Source: Caminicella sporogenes DSM 14501 (GTDB lineage Bacteria; Bacillota; Clostridia; Peptostreptococcales; Caminicellaceae). From it: a DNA stretch of 64,000 nucleotides. Location of the stretch: assembly GCF_900142285.1 (NCBI RefSeq), contig NZ_FRAJ01000015.1:1-64000 (forward strand). The letters run 5' to 3'. The translations under genes and the position numbers were made by a program. The notes under the pieces are model-generated. The model worked only from the letters and a program-made list of their open reading frames with translations, was not told where the DNA came from and did no database searches. Shown here in pieces: positions 1-8,286 of the stretch (its first letter is position 1; each line of letters opens with the position of its first letter).

Positions 1-516
1 TATTGTTACTTTCCTTGCAAATTTAGTTAAGTATATTGCTTCTTCTACTGCTGAGTCCCCTCCTCCTATTACAAATACTTCTAAGTCTGTGAAAAAGTCT
101 GCATCACATGTTGCACAGTATGATACTCCTTTTCCTGTCAATTCTGCTTCCCCGGGTACTCCCAGCTTTCTTGGTGTTGCTCCTGTTGCTATAATTACTG
201 CTTTTGCTTTGTATTCTTCTTTTTCTCCTTTAACTTTCTTTATCTTTTCACTAAAATCTACTTCCACTACATTGTCTTTCTTTCTCTGTGCTCCAAATTC
301 TTCTGCCTGCTTTACCATTCTTGCTATAAGACTTGGTCCTGTCGCATTTTCTATTGAACCTGGATAATTTGCTACTTCATTTGTTGTTACTATTTGTCCT
401 CCTGCTTTATTTTTTTCTAATATCAATGTTTTCATCTTCGCCCTTGCTGCATACAATCCTGCTGCTAAACCTGCAGGTCCCGAACCTATAATTACTACAT
501 CGTAAATTTCACTCAC
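1..516 (-). CDS. trxB: Thioredoxin reductase, N-terminal part (cut by window edge)
   Basis: NADPH-dependent flavoprotein that reduces thioredoxin in the cytoplasm. The first 172 codons are present; the C-terminus lies beyond position 1. The N-terminal FAD Rossmann motif IIGSGPAG is at residues 8-15, and the redox pair appears as SYCATCDADFF, followed by the NADPH-site IGGGDSA. The CATCDADFF form resembles the thioredoxin reductases of amino-acid-reducing clostridia (family knowledge). The start is a GTG at 516 with AAGGAGG seven bases upstream. Thioredoxin can supply electrons to Stickland reductases, so a link to the prd cluster 22 kb away is possible but is only inference. Confidence 0.93.
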   Translation of the reverse strand, partial: MSEIYDVVIIGSGPAGLAAGLYAARAKMKTLILEKNKAGGQIVTTNEVANYPGSIENATGPSLIARMVKQAEEFGAQRKKDNVVEVDFSEKIKKVKGEKEEYKAKAVIIATGATPRKLGVPGEAELTGKGVSYCATCDADFFTDLEVFVIGGGDSAVEEAIYLTKFARKVTI

Positions 517-801
517 CTTAATTCCTCCTTATAACTAAATAACTGAAATAGCAAGACTTCTATATTATACTAAAATTTAAAAACGTTTTCTAAAATACTC
601 TGTTAATTTTGTAACTATTATATCATATAACAAGCGATTTTGTAAATACGATTATATAATAATCATGATTTAATTTTTAATTTTTTGTATTAAATATAAT
701 TAAACACTTTTTATTAGTTTCTTAAAATATTATACATATGATATAATTTATAATAAATATATATTTAATATAAATAATCTTTATAATAGTTGGTGATGTA
801 A

Positions 802-1455
802 ATGGATAAAAAACAAATTCAAAAAAAACGCATGATGGCATATTTTATACAAGCTGCAAATAAAATAATTGAAGAAGAAGGTATTGAAGCTGTAACCATT
901 AGAAAAGTTGCTGATTTAGCAGGATATAATAGTGCCACCATATATAATTACTTTGAAAATCTTGACCACTTAATTTTTTTTACATGTATGAAATATTTAA
1001 GAGAATATGTTTTAAGTTTACCTCAGAATTTTAATAAAATGAAAAATTCAATAGATAAATATTTAGCTATTTGGAAAGCGTTTTGCTATCATTCTTTTAA
1101 AAATCCAAAAATATATTATAGAATATTTTTTAACAAATATAGTAATTCTTTAGATGATACTATTAAATTGTATTATGAAATTTTTCCAGAAGAACTTGGC
1201 AAACAATCATACGATTTATTACCCATGTTATTAGGTCAAAATATATATGATAGAAACATGTACATATTAGAATCTTGTTTTTTAGATGAAAACCTTACAA
1301 AAAAAGATATTGAAGAAATAAATGAAATACATATTCTGCTTTATCAAGCTATGCTTTTAAGAATTATAAATGAACAAATTGATTTTACAATTGAAGAAGC
1401 TATAAATCGCATATTACTGTATATGAAGCGAATTATGTTATCCTATACAAAATAA
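802..1455 (+). CDS. TetR/AcrR-family transcriptional regulator (first of a tandem pair)
   Basis: A 217-residue DNA-binding repressor type. The N-terminal helix-turn-helix spans about residues 10-55, with IEAVTIRKVADLAGYNSATIYNYF as the recognition segment in shortened form VTIRKVADLAGYNSATIYNY. The C-terminal two thirds is the ligand/dimer domain, and I do not recognise its ligand. The start is the ATG preceded by GGTGATGTAA. It is transcribed alone, with its own terminator downstream, and is divergent from trxB across 285 bases of AT-rich DNA. A close paralogue follows directly. The target is unknown. Confidence 0.9.
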   Translation: MDKKQIQKKRMMAYFIQAANKIIEEEGIEAVTIRKVADLAGYNSATIYNYFENLDHLIFFTCMKYLREYVLSLPQNFNKMKNSIDKYLAIWKAFCYHSFKNPKIYYRIFFNKYSNSLDDTIKLYYEIFPEELGKQSYDLLPMLLGQNIYDRNMYILESCFLDENLTKKDIEEINEIHILLYQAMLLRIINEQIDFTIEEAINRILLYMKRIMLSYTK

Positions 1456-1465
1456 TTTACATCTT

Positions 1466-1498
1466 CCTCTGAAAAAATATTCAGAGGTTTTTATTTTT
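1466..1498 (+). terminator. Intrinsic terminator after the first TetR gene
   Basis: CCTCTGAA pairs with TTCAGAGG over a short loop and is followed by TTTTTATTTTTG. It separates the two tandem regulators into independent transcription units. Confidence 0.85.
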
Positions 1499-1639
1499 GT
1501 TCGAATAATAATTATAAAGCAATGTAATAATCTAATAATAACCATTAAATTTTATAATGTTTATTGTTATTTAAATTATTTCTTTATGTGTTATAATATT
1601 TAAGGATTTTATCGAAATACTAATTGATAGGTGATTAAA

Positions 1640-2299
1640 GTGAATAAAAAAGAAATTCAGAGAAAACGTATGATGGGATATTTTATAGAAGCTGCAAATC
1701 AAATTATTGAAAACGAAGGAATAGATTTTGTTACTATTAGGAAGGTTGCAGATATAGCAGGATATAATAGTGCAACCCTATATAACTATTTTAAAGACCT
1801 TGAACACTTATTATTTTTTTCATCAATGAAATATTTAAAAGATTATGCTCTTAACCTTCCTAATTATATAAATGGAGCAAAAAATGCTCTAGATAAATTC
1901 TTGCGTATTTGGAAATGTTTTTGCTATAACTCTTTCAAAAAACCTAAAATATACTATAAAATTTTCTTCGATAAATACAGCAATACTTTAAATGATGCAG
2001 TTAAAGAATATTATTCTATATTTCCCGAAGAACTTGGAAATCAGCCACAGGAACTACTTACAATGCTTTTAGAAAAAAATATATATATGAGAGATATGGC
2101 TCTTCTTGAAGCCTGTGCAGAAGAAGGTTTTTTTAAAAAAGAAGATTTACCGATAATAAATGAAATGATATTATTAATTTATCAAGGAATGCTTCTACGT
2201 GTACTTAATAATCAAATTAACTGTACAATAGATGAAGCTGTTGAAAAAACTCTAAAATATATAAAGCAAACTTTAAAATCATTTAAAATCAAAAAATAA
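1640..2299 (+). CDS. TetR/AcrR-family transcriptional regulator (second of a tandem pair)
   Basis: A 219-residue paralogue of the preceding protein. The two align end to end without large gaps; for example IRKVADxAGYNSATxYNYF, PKIYYxIFFxKYSN and FPEELG are shared. The C-terminal ligand domain is therefore also conserved between them, which suggests related but possibly distinct effectors. I choose the GTG at 1640, not the in-frame GTG at 1631, because it aligns with the start of its twin and has the same upstream GGTGATxxAA spacing. An imperfect inverted repeat (ACCATTA/TAATGTT, about 1541-1562) upstream could be an operator. Function is not known. Confidence 0.9.
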   Translation: MNKKEIQRKRMMGYFIEAANQIIENEGIDFVTIRKVADIAGYNSATLYNYFKDLEHLLFFSSMKYLKDYALNLPNYINGAKNALDKFLRIWKCFCYNSFKKPKIYYKIFFDKYSNTLNDAVKEYYSIFPEELGNQPQELLTMLLEKNIYMRDMALLEACAEEGFFKKEDLPIINEMILLIYQGMLLRVLNNQINCTIDEAVEKTLKYIKQTLKSFKIKK

Positions 2300-2375
2300 A
2301 CAAATATATCTTTGAGATATTTTAAGCTGCAAATTGCAAATTTCATATTACAAACTTTAAAATTTTAATAATGAA

Positions 2376-2421
2376 AAATTTAAAGTCTTGGACTATTTAA
2401 CTAATCCAAGACTTTAAATTT
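2376..2421. terminator. Bidirectional terminator between TetR gene and asnA
   Basis: A perfect 17-base inverted repeat (arms 2376-2392 and 2405-2421) with a 12-base loop lies between two convergent genes. On the minus strand the stem runs into TTTTTCATT, so it fits asnA best. It can also stop the regulator transcript. Confidence 0.8.
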
Positions 2422-2492
2422 ATTAACTGCTATTTAAAAAAGTTTACTATTATTTTTCTATTATAATTATAAATTTTAAAATAATCTATTAA

Positions 2493-3515
2493 TTATAATA
2501 ATATTATATTAGCTTCTTCACATTTTTCTATCATTTCTTCAGGCCATATTGCAGCTTGTACTTCTCCAATATGAGCTTTTTGAAGAAAGAACATACACAT
2601 TCTTGACTGACCTATACCTCCACCAATTGTATAAGGCAATTTTCCTTCAAGTAAATCTCTATGAAATCTTAAATTTTTACGTTCTTCACATCCAGCAAGT
2701 TTTAACTGTTTTTCAAGAGATTCCTCTGAAACTCTAATTCCCATTGATGAAACTTCAAATGCAGTTTCAAGTACCGGATACCAGAATATAATATCTCCAT
2801 TCAATTCCCAATCATCATAATCTGGTGCTCTACCGTCATGTTTAATTCCAGATTCAAGCTGATGACCTATTTTCATTATAAATACTGCACCTTTTTCCTT
2901 AGTTATAGCGTCTTCTCTCTGTTTAGGCGTTAATTCAGGATACATATCTTCTAGTTCTTGAGAAGTAATAAAAAATATCTCATCTGGAAGAACTCTATCA
3001 AGTTTTGGATACAACTTGCAAATATACTCCTCTGTTTCCTTAAACACTGTATAAATATCTTTAACAATACTCTTTAAAGTTTCTATATTTCTATCTTCCT
3101 TAGCTATTATTTTCTCCCAATCCCACTGATCAACATATATAGAATGAAGATTATCAAGCTCCTCATCTCTACGTATAGCATTCATATCTGTATATAATCC
3201 CTTACCTACTTCAAATCCATATTTAGCTAAAGCCATTCTCTTCCACTTTGCTAAAGACTGAACTATTTCTACATCTTTTCCTCCTATTCCTAAAACATCA
3301 AAACGTACAGGTCTTTCAACACCATTTAAGTTGTCATTCAATCCAGATTCAGGTATTACAAATAAAGGTGCAGATACTCTAGTAAGTTTAAGTTTTTTAG
3401 CTAATGCTTTCTCAAAATAATCTTTTATCTCTTTTATTCCTATTTCAGTTTCTAATAAACCCAATTTTGATTTATATCCTTTAGGTATTATTAAAGTCTT
3501 TTCCAAACATTTCAT
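2493..3515 (-). CDS. asnA: Aspartate-ammonia ligase (asparagine synthetase A)
   Basis: Converts aspartate plus ammonia to asparagine using ATP, giving AMP. The 340-residue protein has the class II aminoacyl-tRNA-synthetase-like fold of AsnA. Diagnostic stretches seen are [34 protein letters not shown] and, near the end, [12 protein letters not shown]. Length matches the family (about 330-340). I use the ATG at 3515 because GAGGAGG lies eight bases upstream; a longer frame to 3545 would include that ribosome-binding site. It is monocistronic, preceded by a T-box leader, so expression should rise when asparaginyl-tRNA is uncharged. Ammonia-dependent synthesis suits an amino-acid-fermenting cell. 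Confidence 0.96.
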   Translation of the reverse strand: MKCLEKTLIIPKGYKSKLGLLETEIGIKEIKDYFEKALAKKLKLTRVSAPLFVIPESGLNDNLNGVERPVRFDVLGIGGKDVEIVQSLAKWKRMALAKYGFEVGKGLYTDMNAIRRDEELDNLHSIYVDQWDWEKIIAKEDRNIETLKSIVKDIYTVFKETEEYICKLYPKLDRVLPDEIFFITSQELEDMYPELTPKQREDAITKEKGAVFIMKIGHQLESGIKHDGRAPDYDDWELNGDIIFWYPVLETAFEVSSMGIRVSEESLEKQLKLAGCEERKNLRFHRDLLEGKLPYTIGGGIGQSRMCMFFLQKAHIGEVQAAIWPEEMIEKCEEANIILL

Positions 3516-3694
3516 TTTATATTCCTCCTCTAATTTCCTATTCAATTACTGCTTAACAGCTTCTTTGATTTGCATATTTTAAAAACCATATAAGAAAACT
3601 TCTATAAATTCATTTTTTTGATATTCATAAATTTACAAATATAATTCTTAATATCTTTTAGTCCGGACTAATTTAACAAAATCTTATAAATAAA

Positions 3695-3995
3695 AAAACC
3701 TTTCATCCCACATTAGGGACGAAAGGCATATCTTCCGCGGTACCACCCTCATTAGCCAAATTAAGCTCTCTCTTATCAGTACGGAGCAATGTACATTACT
3801 CGATACTGTCCAATTTGATAACGGATTGGCTCCGTCTAAGCCTACTCTCTTAAAAGATTTCGGTTAGAAACTCCGAGATGTTCTTCAGTATAGACTTTGT
3901 ACTGGTCTCCCACCATCACCAGCTCGCTGAAACTCCATCTTATACCTACTCTTCTCTTCACTGTCTTTTATTCACTATAAAGTTGTTAACTTATT
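3695..3995 (-). promoter_or_regulatory. T-box leader, probable asparagine (AAC) specifier
   Basis: On the minus strand the T-box core GGTGGTACCGCGGAA is at 3747-3733. It is followed by a stem CCTTTCGTCCC/GGGATGAAAGG and a T-run, which form the terminator. Upstream is a stem I region with the AGCTGGTG loop. In its 3' arm the sequence CTGAAGAACATCT offers AAC (3882-3880) in the specifier position, followed by A; TTTCAG and AGAT on the other arm can pair around it. AAC is an Asn codon, consistent with asnA downstream. The T-box assignment is firm; the specifier is inferred from hand folding. Confidence 0.93.
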
Positions 3996-4002
3996 GTAAT
4001 AA

Positions 4003-4031
4003 ATTATAAATGCATATAATACTATTGTCAA
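4003..4031 (-). promoter_or_regulatory. SigA-type promoter of the asnA T-box leader
   Basis: Minus strand TTGACA (4031-4026), 17-base spacer and TATAAT (4008-4003) is a perfect consensus, immediately upstream of the leader RNA. Confidence 0.85.
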
Positions 4032-4136
4032 TAGTTTTTGCATAATTATTTATAAAAATACGCAAAAATTATATTTCATAACAATTTACAAGTCATACAA
4101 AAAATAGATTTCGCTTTGTAAGTAAGCAGTTTTAAC

Positions 4137-4400
4137 CTATTTTTTGCATCCACAAATATTCGATATTTTAATATCCATAGTAAAATTAGTTTTTTTATCC
4201 ATCTTATCATAAATTTCTTTAACCATATCAAATATCTTTTCTTTACTTCCTCTTATTGTAGTTGATAAAATGCCAACATTATATTCTAAATCATAACATT
4301 TTATTATCTCAATTACTTCTTTCACCTCATCAATATAATTTTTGCTCATTATTGGAATGAATGATATTTCACAAGAAGCTATTTTATCCATAGAGCACAT
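4137..4400 (-). CDS. Small YkoF-like putative HMP/thiamine-binding protein
   Basis: An 87-residue single-domain cytosolic protein. The opening ASCEISFIPIMSKNYIDEV and the later YNVGILSTTIRGS resemble the ferredoxin-like domain of YkoF, a B. subtilis protein that binds thiamine or its hydroxymethylpyrimidine (HMP) moiety; YkoF has two such domains, this has one. It is the last gene of the TPP-riboswitch operon and overlaps the methyltransferase gene by 22 bases. The tail ends ICGCKK, with two cysteines that might bind metal. A role in HMP/thiamine handling is inferred from the fold and the operon. Confidence 0.7.
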   Translation of the reverse strand: MCSMDKIASCEISFIPIMSKNYIDEVKEVIEIIKCYDLEYNVGILSTTIRGSKEKIFDMVKEIYDKMDKKTNFTMDIKISNICGCKK

Positions 4401-5050
4401 ATAAAACCACCCTTTTCCGTTTTAGAAAGTTTCTTTTCATTTTCAATTGTTATTTCATTTTCTTTTGCATAAGGTGAAATAAATAAACACTGCCCAGTTT
4501 TAATTAATTTTTCAGGCTTTAATTTTTTTAAATCATCTAAAGTTTTAAAATCAGCATATTTAAAAACTGAATTTTTTTGAAATTCTTCGCTAAGATAAAG
4601 CTTTCCCCATTTACTATCTTTATTAATCGTTCCTATCATAATCTGTGATTTTTTCTTAACAACTCTGAATATTTCTTCAATGGCTCTTTCAGGTTCTTTT
4701 ATAAACTCAAAAGCTGCCATAGAAAAAGCTCCATCAAAATAATCATCTTCAAATCTTAAATTATAAACATCCATATTATAAAATTCTATATCCAATCCTT
4801 CTTTTTTAGCTTTTTTCCTAGCTATTTTAAGCATTTCATCTGAAATATCAATTCCAATGACTTTACATCCCATTTTAGCAAGTTTTATACTAAAATTTCC
4901 CGTTCCACAGCCTATATCTAATATTTTCATACCTCTTTTAGGCTTGAATAGCTTAAAAGCTAAATCAGTTTCAACCATATCAATAAAACTACCAAACTTA
5001 GTTTTATACCAACTATCATATGAATTAGCTTCTTTATCAAAGACAGCCAT
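4379..5050 (-). CDS. Class I SAM-dependent methyltransferase, substrate unknown
   Basis: A 223-residue Rossmann methyltransferase. Motif I is MKILDIGCGTGNFSIKLA at about residues 39-56. The acidic post-I residue follows in VIGIDIS, and motif II/III in FDGAFSMAAFEFI. It resembles UbiE/BioC-type enzymes, but the substrate cannot be read from sequence. It sits inside the thiamine-precursor uptake operon, downstream of the ATPase gene and overlapping the YkoF-like gene, so it may act on a thiamine precursor or breakdown product. That link is contextual only. Confidence 0.85.
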   Translation of the reverse strand: MAVFDKEANSYDSWYKTKFGSFIDMVETDLAFKLFKPKRGMKILDIGCGTGNFSIKLAKMGCKVIGIDISDEMLKIARKKAKKEGLDIEFYNMDVYNLRFEDDYFDGAFSMAAFEFIKEPERAIEEIFRVVKKKSQIMIGTINKDSKWGKLYLSEEFQKNSVFKYADFKTLDDLKKLKPEKLIKTGQCLFISPYAKENEITIENEKKLSKTEKGGFICALWIK

Positions 5051-5068
5051 AAAAACACCTTCTTTTCT

Positions 5069-5818
5069 TTATAAAATACTAAGTATATGTTTTTTTATGT
5101 CATTAAATTCTGAAGAAACTAATATTTCACTTTTCCTGGATTTAGGTAAATTTACATTTATTTCTTCTTTTATACTTGCTGGTCTATCAGATAATATATA
5201 TATTCTATCAGATAAAAAAATAGCTTCTTCTATATCATGAGTAATAAAAAGTATAGAAGCATTTAAATTTTTTATGACTTCCAAAAGCCAATACTGCATT
5301 TTTTTCTTTGTAATGGCATCAAGTCCTCCAAATGGCTCATCTAATAAGATTATATCCTTGGAAAACATATAAGTTCTCATAAGAGCAGCTCTTTGCCTCA
5401 TTCCACCAGAAAGCTGAAAGGGATATTTCATTTCAAACCCTTCCAGCCCAAATATTTTAAAATATTTTTTTACTCTTTCTCTAGCTTCTTTTTTCTTTAC
5501 ACCTTCAATAATCAAAGGCAATGCTACATTGTCTATTATCTTTTTCCAAGGCAATAATAAATCTTTTTGATACATATAGCTTACCCTGCCTGTTTTACCA
5601 GTAAAATCTTGATTATCTATTATTACATTTCCATTATCCGGCTTGATTAACCCTGCAATTATATTAAATATAGTAGTTTTTCCACTTCCACTTGGTCCTA
5701 ACAAGGAAACAAATTCATTTTCCTTTAATTCTAAAGAAACATTATCTACTACTAACAAATCTTCAAATCTTTTACTTATACCTTTAACTTCAAGTTTATT
5801 TTTCTGGTAAAAACTCAT
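5069..5818 (-). CDS. thiZ: ThiZ-like ABC transporter ATPase (thiamine precursor uptake)
   Basis: Cytoplasmic ATPase of a NitT/TauT-class importer, 249 residues. Visible motifs are Walker A GPSGSGKT, signature LSGGMRQRAALMR, Walker B IILLDEPFGGLDA and the H-loop ITHDIEEA. I choose the ATG at 5818, with GAGG upstream; in-frame ATGs further 5' lie inside the thiY-like gene, and even this start overlaps its end by 23 bases (translational coupling). With the permease and binding protein it matches the ThiXYZ system, described for uptake of formylaminopyrimidine, a thiamine breakdown product. The substrate is inferred from the TPP riboswitch and neighbours. Confidence 0.85.
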   Translation of the reverse strand: MSFYQKNKLEVKGISKRFEDLLVVDNVSLELKENEFVSLLGPSGSGKTTIFNIIAGLIKPDNGNVIIDNQDFTGKTGRVSYMYQKDLLLPWKKIIDNVALPLIIEGVKKKEARERVKKYFKIFGLEGFEMKYPFQLSGGMRQRAALMRTYMFSKDIILLDEPFGGLDAITKKKMQYWLLEVIKNLNASILFITHDIEEAIFLSDRIYILSDRPASIKEEINVNLPKSRKSEILVSSEFNDIKKHILSIL

Positions 5819-6812
5819 TTGTAAACGCCTCTTTTGCATCAAACTTACTTTCTAACAAGCCGTTTTTATACATCCAATCTCCAAACCTTTCCCAAACTTC
5901 AAGTTTCATTTCTCCCCATCTATCAACACCTTTTTTATATTCTCCTGCAAGATATTTTTGACTAGCAACAGCTATTTTTCTATCAGTTTCCGGAGCATAT
6001 TTCAATAAATATTCTACTGACTCATCTGGATTTTCTATTGCAAATTCATAGCCTTTTGAAACAGCTCTTAGAAATTTCTTAATCATCTCTGGATTATCAT
6101 TTATTAATTTTTCATTTGTAATAATTACAGGTGTATAAAAATCAAGTTGTGGGTCTACATCTTGCAGTTTTATAAAGTTTATTGGAAAATTCTTAACTTC
6201 TGCTGCTATACCGTCCCAACCGTAAAATATCCATTGAAAATCCACATCTTTAGTCACACTTGTAAAAAAATCATAACTAGCAATATCTAATATCTCAAGC
6301 TTATTAAAATCTGCACCTTCTTTTTCCATAAGCGTCTTTAAAAATGCCCTCTCTAAATCTGTTCCCCAGCTTCCATACTTTTTACCTTCAAAATCTTTAG
6401 GAGTTTTTATTCCTTTTTCTACAGGTGATGCAAATCCAGAAGTATTATGCTGAATAATAGCTGCAATTGCTTTTATTGGTATAGGATTTTTTGCACATCT
6501 TGCCATAGTAACTTGCTCTTGAAAACTTATACCAAAATCACCCTTACCTGCACCCACTAAAGCATTTACATCACCTTCTTGCGGCTGAATGATTTCAACT
6601 TCTAAACCTTCTTGAGCAAAATAGCCCTTTTCTAAAGCGGTATAGATTCCAGTATGATTTGTATTTGGAAGCCAATCAAGTATAAGTGTAACTTTTTCCA
6701 ATTTTTTAGCTTCATCCAATGTTCCTGATTCATCATTTTTTTGACTTTTGCAACCTGCTAAACTTCCTATTAAAATAATCAGAATTAAAAAACATAAACC
6801 TAACTTTTTCAT
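5796..6812 (-). CDS. thiY: ThiY-like substrate-binding lipoprotein (NMT1/THI5-like)
   Basis: Extracellular lipid-anchored receptor of the uptake system, 338 residues. A signal peptide (MKKLGLCFLILIILIGSLAG) ends at lipobox Cys 21. The mature part has the NMT1/THI5-like fold; VTLILDWLPNTNHTGIY, followed by KGYFAQEGLEVEI, is characteristic of pyrimidine-precursor binding proteins (ThiY, THI5), as is YGWDGIAAEVK. The THI5 catalytic cysteine cluster is not seen, so this should bind rather than synthesise pyrimidine. It lies between the permease and ATPase genes in a TPP-controlled operon. Confidence 0.85.
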   Translation of the reverse strand: MKKLGLCFLILIILIGSLAGCKSQKNDESGTLDEAKKLEKVTLILDWLPNTNHTGIYTALEKGYFAQEGLEVEIIQPQEGDVNALVGAGKGDFGISFQEQVTMARCAKNPIPIKAIAAIIQHNTSGFASPVEKGIKTPKDFEGKKYGSWGTDLERAFLKTLMEKEGADFNKLEILDIASYDFFTSVTKDVDFQWIFYGWDGIAAEVKNFPINFIKLQDVDPQLDFYTPVIITNEKLINDNPEMIKKFLRAVSKGYEFAIENPDESVEYLLKYAPETDRKIAVASQKYLAGEYKKGVDRWGEMKLEVWERFGDWMYKNGLLESKFDAKEAFTNEFLPEK

Positions 6813-6825
6813 TTAATTAACCTCC

Positions 6826-7590
6826 TCATCTATTTTCTTTAGACCACGGCATAAATAAATATTGTAGTACTGAAACTAGCTTAAATATTGTTATACTGAG
6901 AAGTACTATTAAAAAAATAACAGCAAATACTTTATCAATTAAAAACGATTTCTTTGCCCTTAATAAATATAACCCAAGTCCTGCTTTTCCACCCATCCAC
7001 TCCCCTATCACTGCACCCATGATACTATAAGTTGCAGCAACTTTTAGTCCTGAAAAAAAGCTTACCATTGAAGCTGGAAATTTTACTATCTTAAATATTT
7101 TTAATTTTGACGCTCCCATAGACTTAATCAAATTAATAAGGTCATCGTCTACTGATTCTAGTCCTTCAAGTAAACTGACTACTATTGGAAAAAAACAAAC
7201 TAATGCTACAACTATTACTTTTGGAAACATGCCAAATCCAAACCACATAGCAAAAAGTGGTGCTAAAACTATTATAGGCACAGTTTGTGATAATATTAAA
7301 ATCGGATAAACAGCATCTTTAATAATTTTTACACTATCCATAACTACTGCCAAAATAATCGCAAATATCACTGCTATTCCCAATCCATATACTGCTTCTT
7401 GTATGGTTATAATTATATGCTCTTTAATTTCCGGTAATATATTAAAAAATGTAATAATTACATCTTTAGGAAGCGGAAGTATATATGGCTTTATATATCC
7501 ACTTGCTACAGCAATCTGCCAAATACTTATTAAAATAACTATAAATACTATGGGTGCTAATCTATTTCCTATACTTTCCAATTTTTTCAT
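6826..7590 (-). CDS. thiX: ThiX-like ABC transporter permease
   Basis: A 254-residue inner-membrane subunit with about six hydrophobic segments. The EAA-type cytoplasmic loop for ATPase docking is visible around VDDDLINLIKSMGASKLKIFK. It has a BPD_transp_1 architecture like SsuC/ThiX. Its start overlaps the end of the thiamine-binding-protein gene by 29 bases, and the binding-protein gene follows after 13 bases, so the set is one translationally coupled operon under the TPP riboswitch. Confidence 0.85.
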   Translation of the reverse strand: MKKLESIGNRLAPIVFIVILISIWQIAVASGYIKPYILPLPKDVIITFFNILPEIKEHIIITIQEAVYGLGIAVIFAIILAVVMDSVKIIKDAVYPILILSQTVPIIVLAPLFAMWFGFGMFPKVIVVALVCFFPIVVSLLEGLESVDDDLINLIKSMGASKLKIFKIVKFPASMVSFFSGLKVAATYSIMGAVIGEWMGGKAGLGLYLLRAKKSFLIDKVFAVIFLIVLLSITIFKLVSVLQYLFMPWSKENR

Positions 7591-7852
7591 CCATAGTCAC
7601 GCCTTCTGGTTTGTAATCTATCTTAACTATTGATAAAACTCTTGTTGCTCCTTCTTTTATACATATTTCCTGAGCTTTTTTTACTATTTCTAAAAGTTCA
7701 TCAATCTCTCCTTCCATAGTAGTTTCCATAGGTCCAACCTCATATTTAACTCCACAAGAATCTATGTAGCTTATAACCTTATCTACAACATCATAAATTT
7801 TTTCATCAGGAACTCTAGGTAAAACCTGTAAACTTACATTAATAACAGACAT
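7562..7852 (-). CDS. MTH1187/YqgV-family (DUF77) thiamine-binding protein
   Basis: A 96-residue cytosolic protein of the DUF77/MTH1187 family, whose members have been described as thiamine-binding. The typical opening INVSLQVLPRVPDEKIYDVVD and the segment YEVGPMETTMEGEID are present. It is the first gene after the TPP riboswitch; the ATG at 7852 has AAGGAGG close upstream. A second small protein of related type closes the operon (4137-4400), so the system carries two possible intracellular ligand carriers or sensors. Confidence 0.85.
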   Translation of the reverse strand: MSVINVSLQVLPRVPDEKIYDVVDKVISYIDSCGVKYEVGPMETTMEGEIDELLEIVKKAQEICIKEGATRVLSIVKIDYKPEGVTMDEKIGKYRK

Positions 7853-7874
7853 AAATCATCCTCCTTTTCAAATG

Positions 7875-7910
7875 TTAAAAACCCTTTATCCTGAACTGGA
7901 TAAAGGGTTT
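7875..7910 (-). terminator. Terminator of the ThiXYZ-operon TPP riboswitch, with anti-aptamer loop
   Basis: A perfect 13-base-pair stem (AAACCCTTTATCC/GGATAAAGGGTTT) with loop AGTTCA is followed by T5 on the minus strand. The loop plus flanking pairs spell CCAGTTCAGG (7899-7890), the exact complement of CCTGAACTGG within the upstream aptamer (7970-7961). The terminator strand can therefore pair with the unliganded aptamer. Confidence 0.9.
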
Positions 7911-7934
7911 ATTACTGTCAATAAAAACTTTGGA

Positions 7935-8030
7935 CAATATTTTCCCTTCGCTGGCATTACCCAGTTCAGGTTATATGGGTCGAAGCAACACAGCTTCCTC
8001 TCAGCCGGATTAATCCAGCTCCCCATTTTA
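7935..8030 (-). promoter_or_regulatory. TPP riboswitch aptamer for the ThiXYZ-like operon
   Basis: The minus strand carries the conserved thi-box blocks in order: GGGGAGC, CCGGCTGAGAGG, GACCCATATAACCTGAACTG and GGGTAATGCCAGCGAAGGGAA. Binding of thiamine pyrophosphate should permit the downstream terminator and switch uptake off. A possible promoter (TTGACT at about 8078-8073) lies upstream, but its -10 box is weak. Confidence 0.96.
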
Positions 8031-8286
8031 GTTTTTTACGTCAATTACATTTTTACATAAAAACATAAAATAGTCAATTTGAAATTAGAAATATAAAACT
8101 TATTTGCTTATTTTATAAAAATTTTTTAATTCTTTATTTCAATGTTCTATCACAAATTATAAAAAATATCTTATTCATATTTAAACTTTTAAAATAAAGT
8201 GATAGAATATCTATAAGAAATATGGACTACTTGAACGGATTTAAAAAACAAAATTAATCGTTATTGAAAGGAGGTTTTATAAGAAA

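Noticed and set aside
7872-8060. Open frame on the plus strand of about 62 codons
   Set aside because: It lies inside the minus-strand TPP riboswitch and its terminator; no ribosome-binding site and the bases are explained by the RNA structure.
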